DNA from: Flavobacteriaceae bacterium
GTDB lineage: Bacteria > Bacteroidota > Bacteroidia > Flavobacteriales > Flavobacteriaceae
Length of the DNA: 64,000 nucleotides
Direction: 5' to 3'
NCBI GenBank assembly: GCA_004762155.1
Contig: SIHP01000003.1
Location: forward strand, 186,001 to 250,000
This document shows, piece after piece, positions 63,883 to 64,000 of this stretch. Below the pieces are notes generated by a model, which saw only the letters and a list, made by a program, of their open reading frames with translations, searched no databases and was not told the origin of the DNA. The position numbers and the translations under genes were made by a program. Position 1 is the stretch's first letter. Every line of letters starts with the position of its first letter.

Positions 63883-64000
63883 CTATCTGAAAATCTGTTC
63901 ACAGATTAATACACAATTGTTTTCATTGTGAAGTTTTGTAAAGAATAAATATATGTCTCCACCATCTTTTAATTTGGTTTCTTTTCGTATTTGTGCTACT
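63883..64000 (-). CDS. C-terminus of an unidentified gene (partial, cut by window end)
   Basis: The minus-strand frame is open from 64000 to TAG at 63885-63883, reading ...LKDGGDIYLFFTKLHNEN and NNCVLICEQIFR at the end. The sequence looks coding (mixed hydrophobic and charged, no low complexity) but is too short for identification. The stop lies right after the heptamer array. Confidence 0.6.
   Translation of the reverse strand, partial: VAQIRKETKLKDGGDIYLFFTKLHNENNCVLICEQIFR

Overview
The window is AT-rich chromosomal DNA from a member of the Bacteroidetes, most likely a marine Flavobacteriaceae (Tenacibaculum/Polaribacter-like; the genus is inference). Supporting signs are the family content (DUF4374, PepSY, DUF4199, DUF3822, a PorV-like type IX secretion barrel, a T9SS sorting-domain remnant), A-rich leaders without Shine-Dalgarno motifs, and repeated matches to the Bacteroidetes promoter box TAnnTTTG. 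Most of it is housekeeping core. No transposase, integron, prophage, CRISPR array or tRNA was seen.

Layout. 2-4600: a Xus-like iron or siderophore uptake locus (C-terminal part of a TonB-dependent receptor, DUF4374 surface lipoprotein, an extra small lipoprotein, PepSY membrane protein). 4660-10752: a divergent RDD gene, then SpoIIM, DUF4129, DUF4350, MoxR and DUF58 in a tightly coupled operon that looks like a MoxR chaperone/von Willebrand-type envelope module. 10895-14668: small membrane and secreted proteins and a type IA topoisomerase with two zinc fingers. 14744-19898: a minus-strand run of ABC exporter, phosphohexomutase, GT2 glycosyltransferase and DUF4199. 20071-20165: the SRP RNA. 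20300-27534: XerD, two outer membrane barrels, AroQ, an Lnb-type (DUF4105) protein, a PorV2-like barrel, a YheT hydrolase, PssA and a GNAT. 27599-33141: a LuxR-type response regulator, a TPR histidine kinase and an uncharacterised 175-residue protein with a Gly/Cys tail, divergent from a secreted three-repeat Cys/TPR protein. 33215-41231: ZIP transporter, methyltransferases, pentapeptide-like protein, HU, Fmt, RecQ, AAA ATPase, DUF493. 41262-46009: three parvulin/SurA chaperones coupled to a second MoxR. 46158-54178: DUF6210-like, VF530, aminopeptidase P, GcvT, RsmD, DUF3822, RecD2-like helicase, RluA. 54465-56823: a decaying accessory patch (frameshifted T9SS sorting-domain remnant, frameshifted beta-helix lipoprotein). 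56958-58062: rpsF-rpsR-rplI. 58376-63671: triple-repeat outer membrane barrel, SPOR protein, FdhF/YdeP oxidoreductase and FdhD. The window ends inside a minus-strand gene.

The main unexplained signals are: a roughly 107-bp intergenic element present twice, each copy starting exactly at the stop codon of a MoxR-operon gene; the 175-residue protein coupled to the histidine kinase; two heptanucleotide tandem arrays; and four independent TTG starts in front of clear signal peptides. I did not find convincing evidence for a wholly new multi-gene system. The best candidates are the kinase-coupled protein and the paired element.
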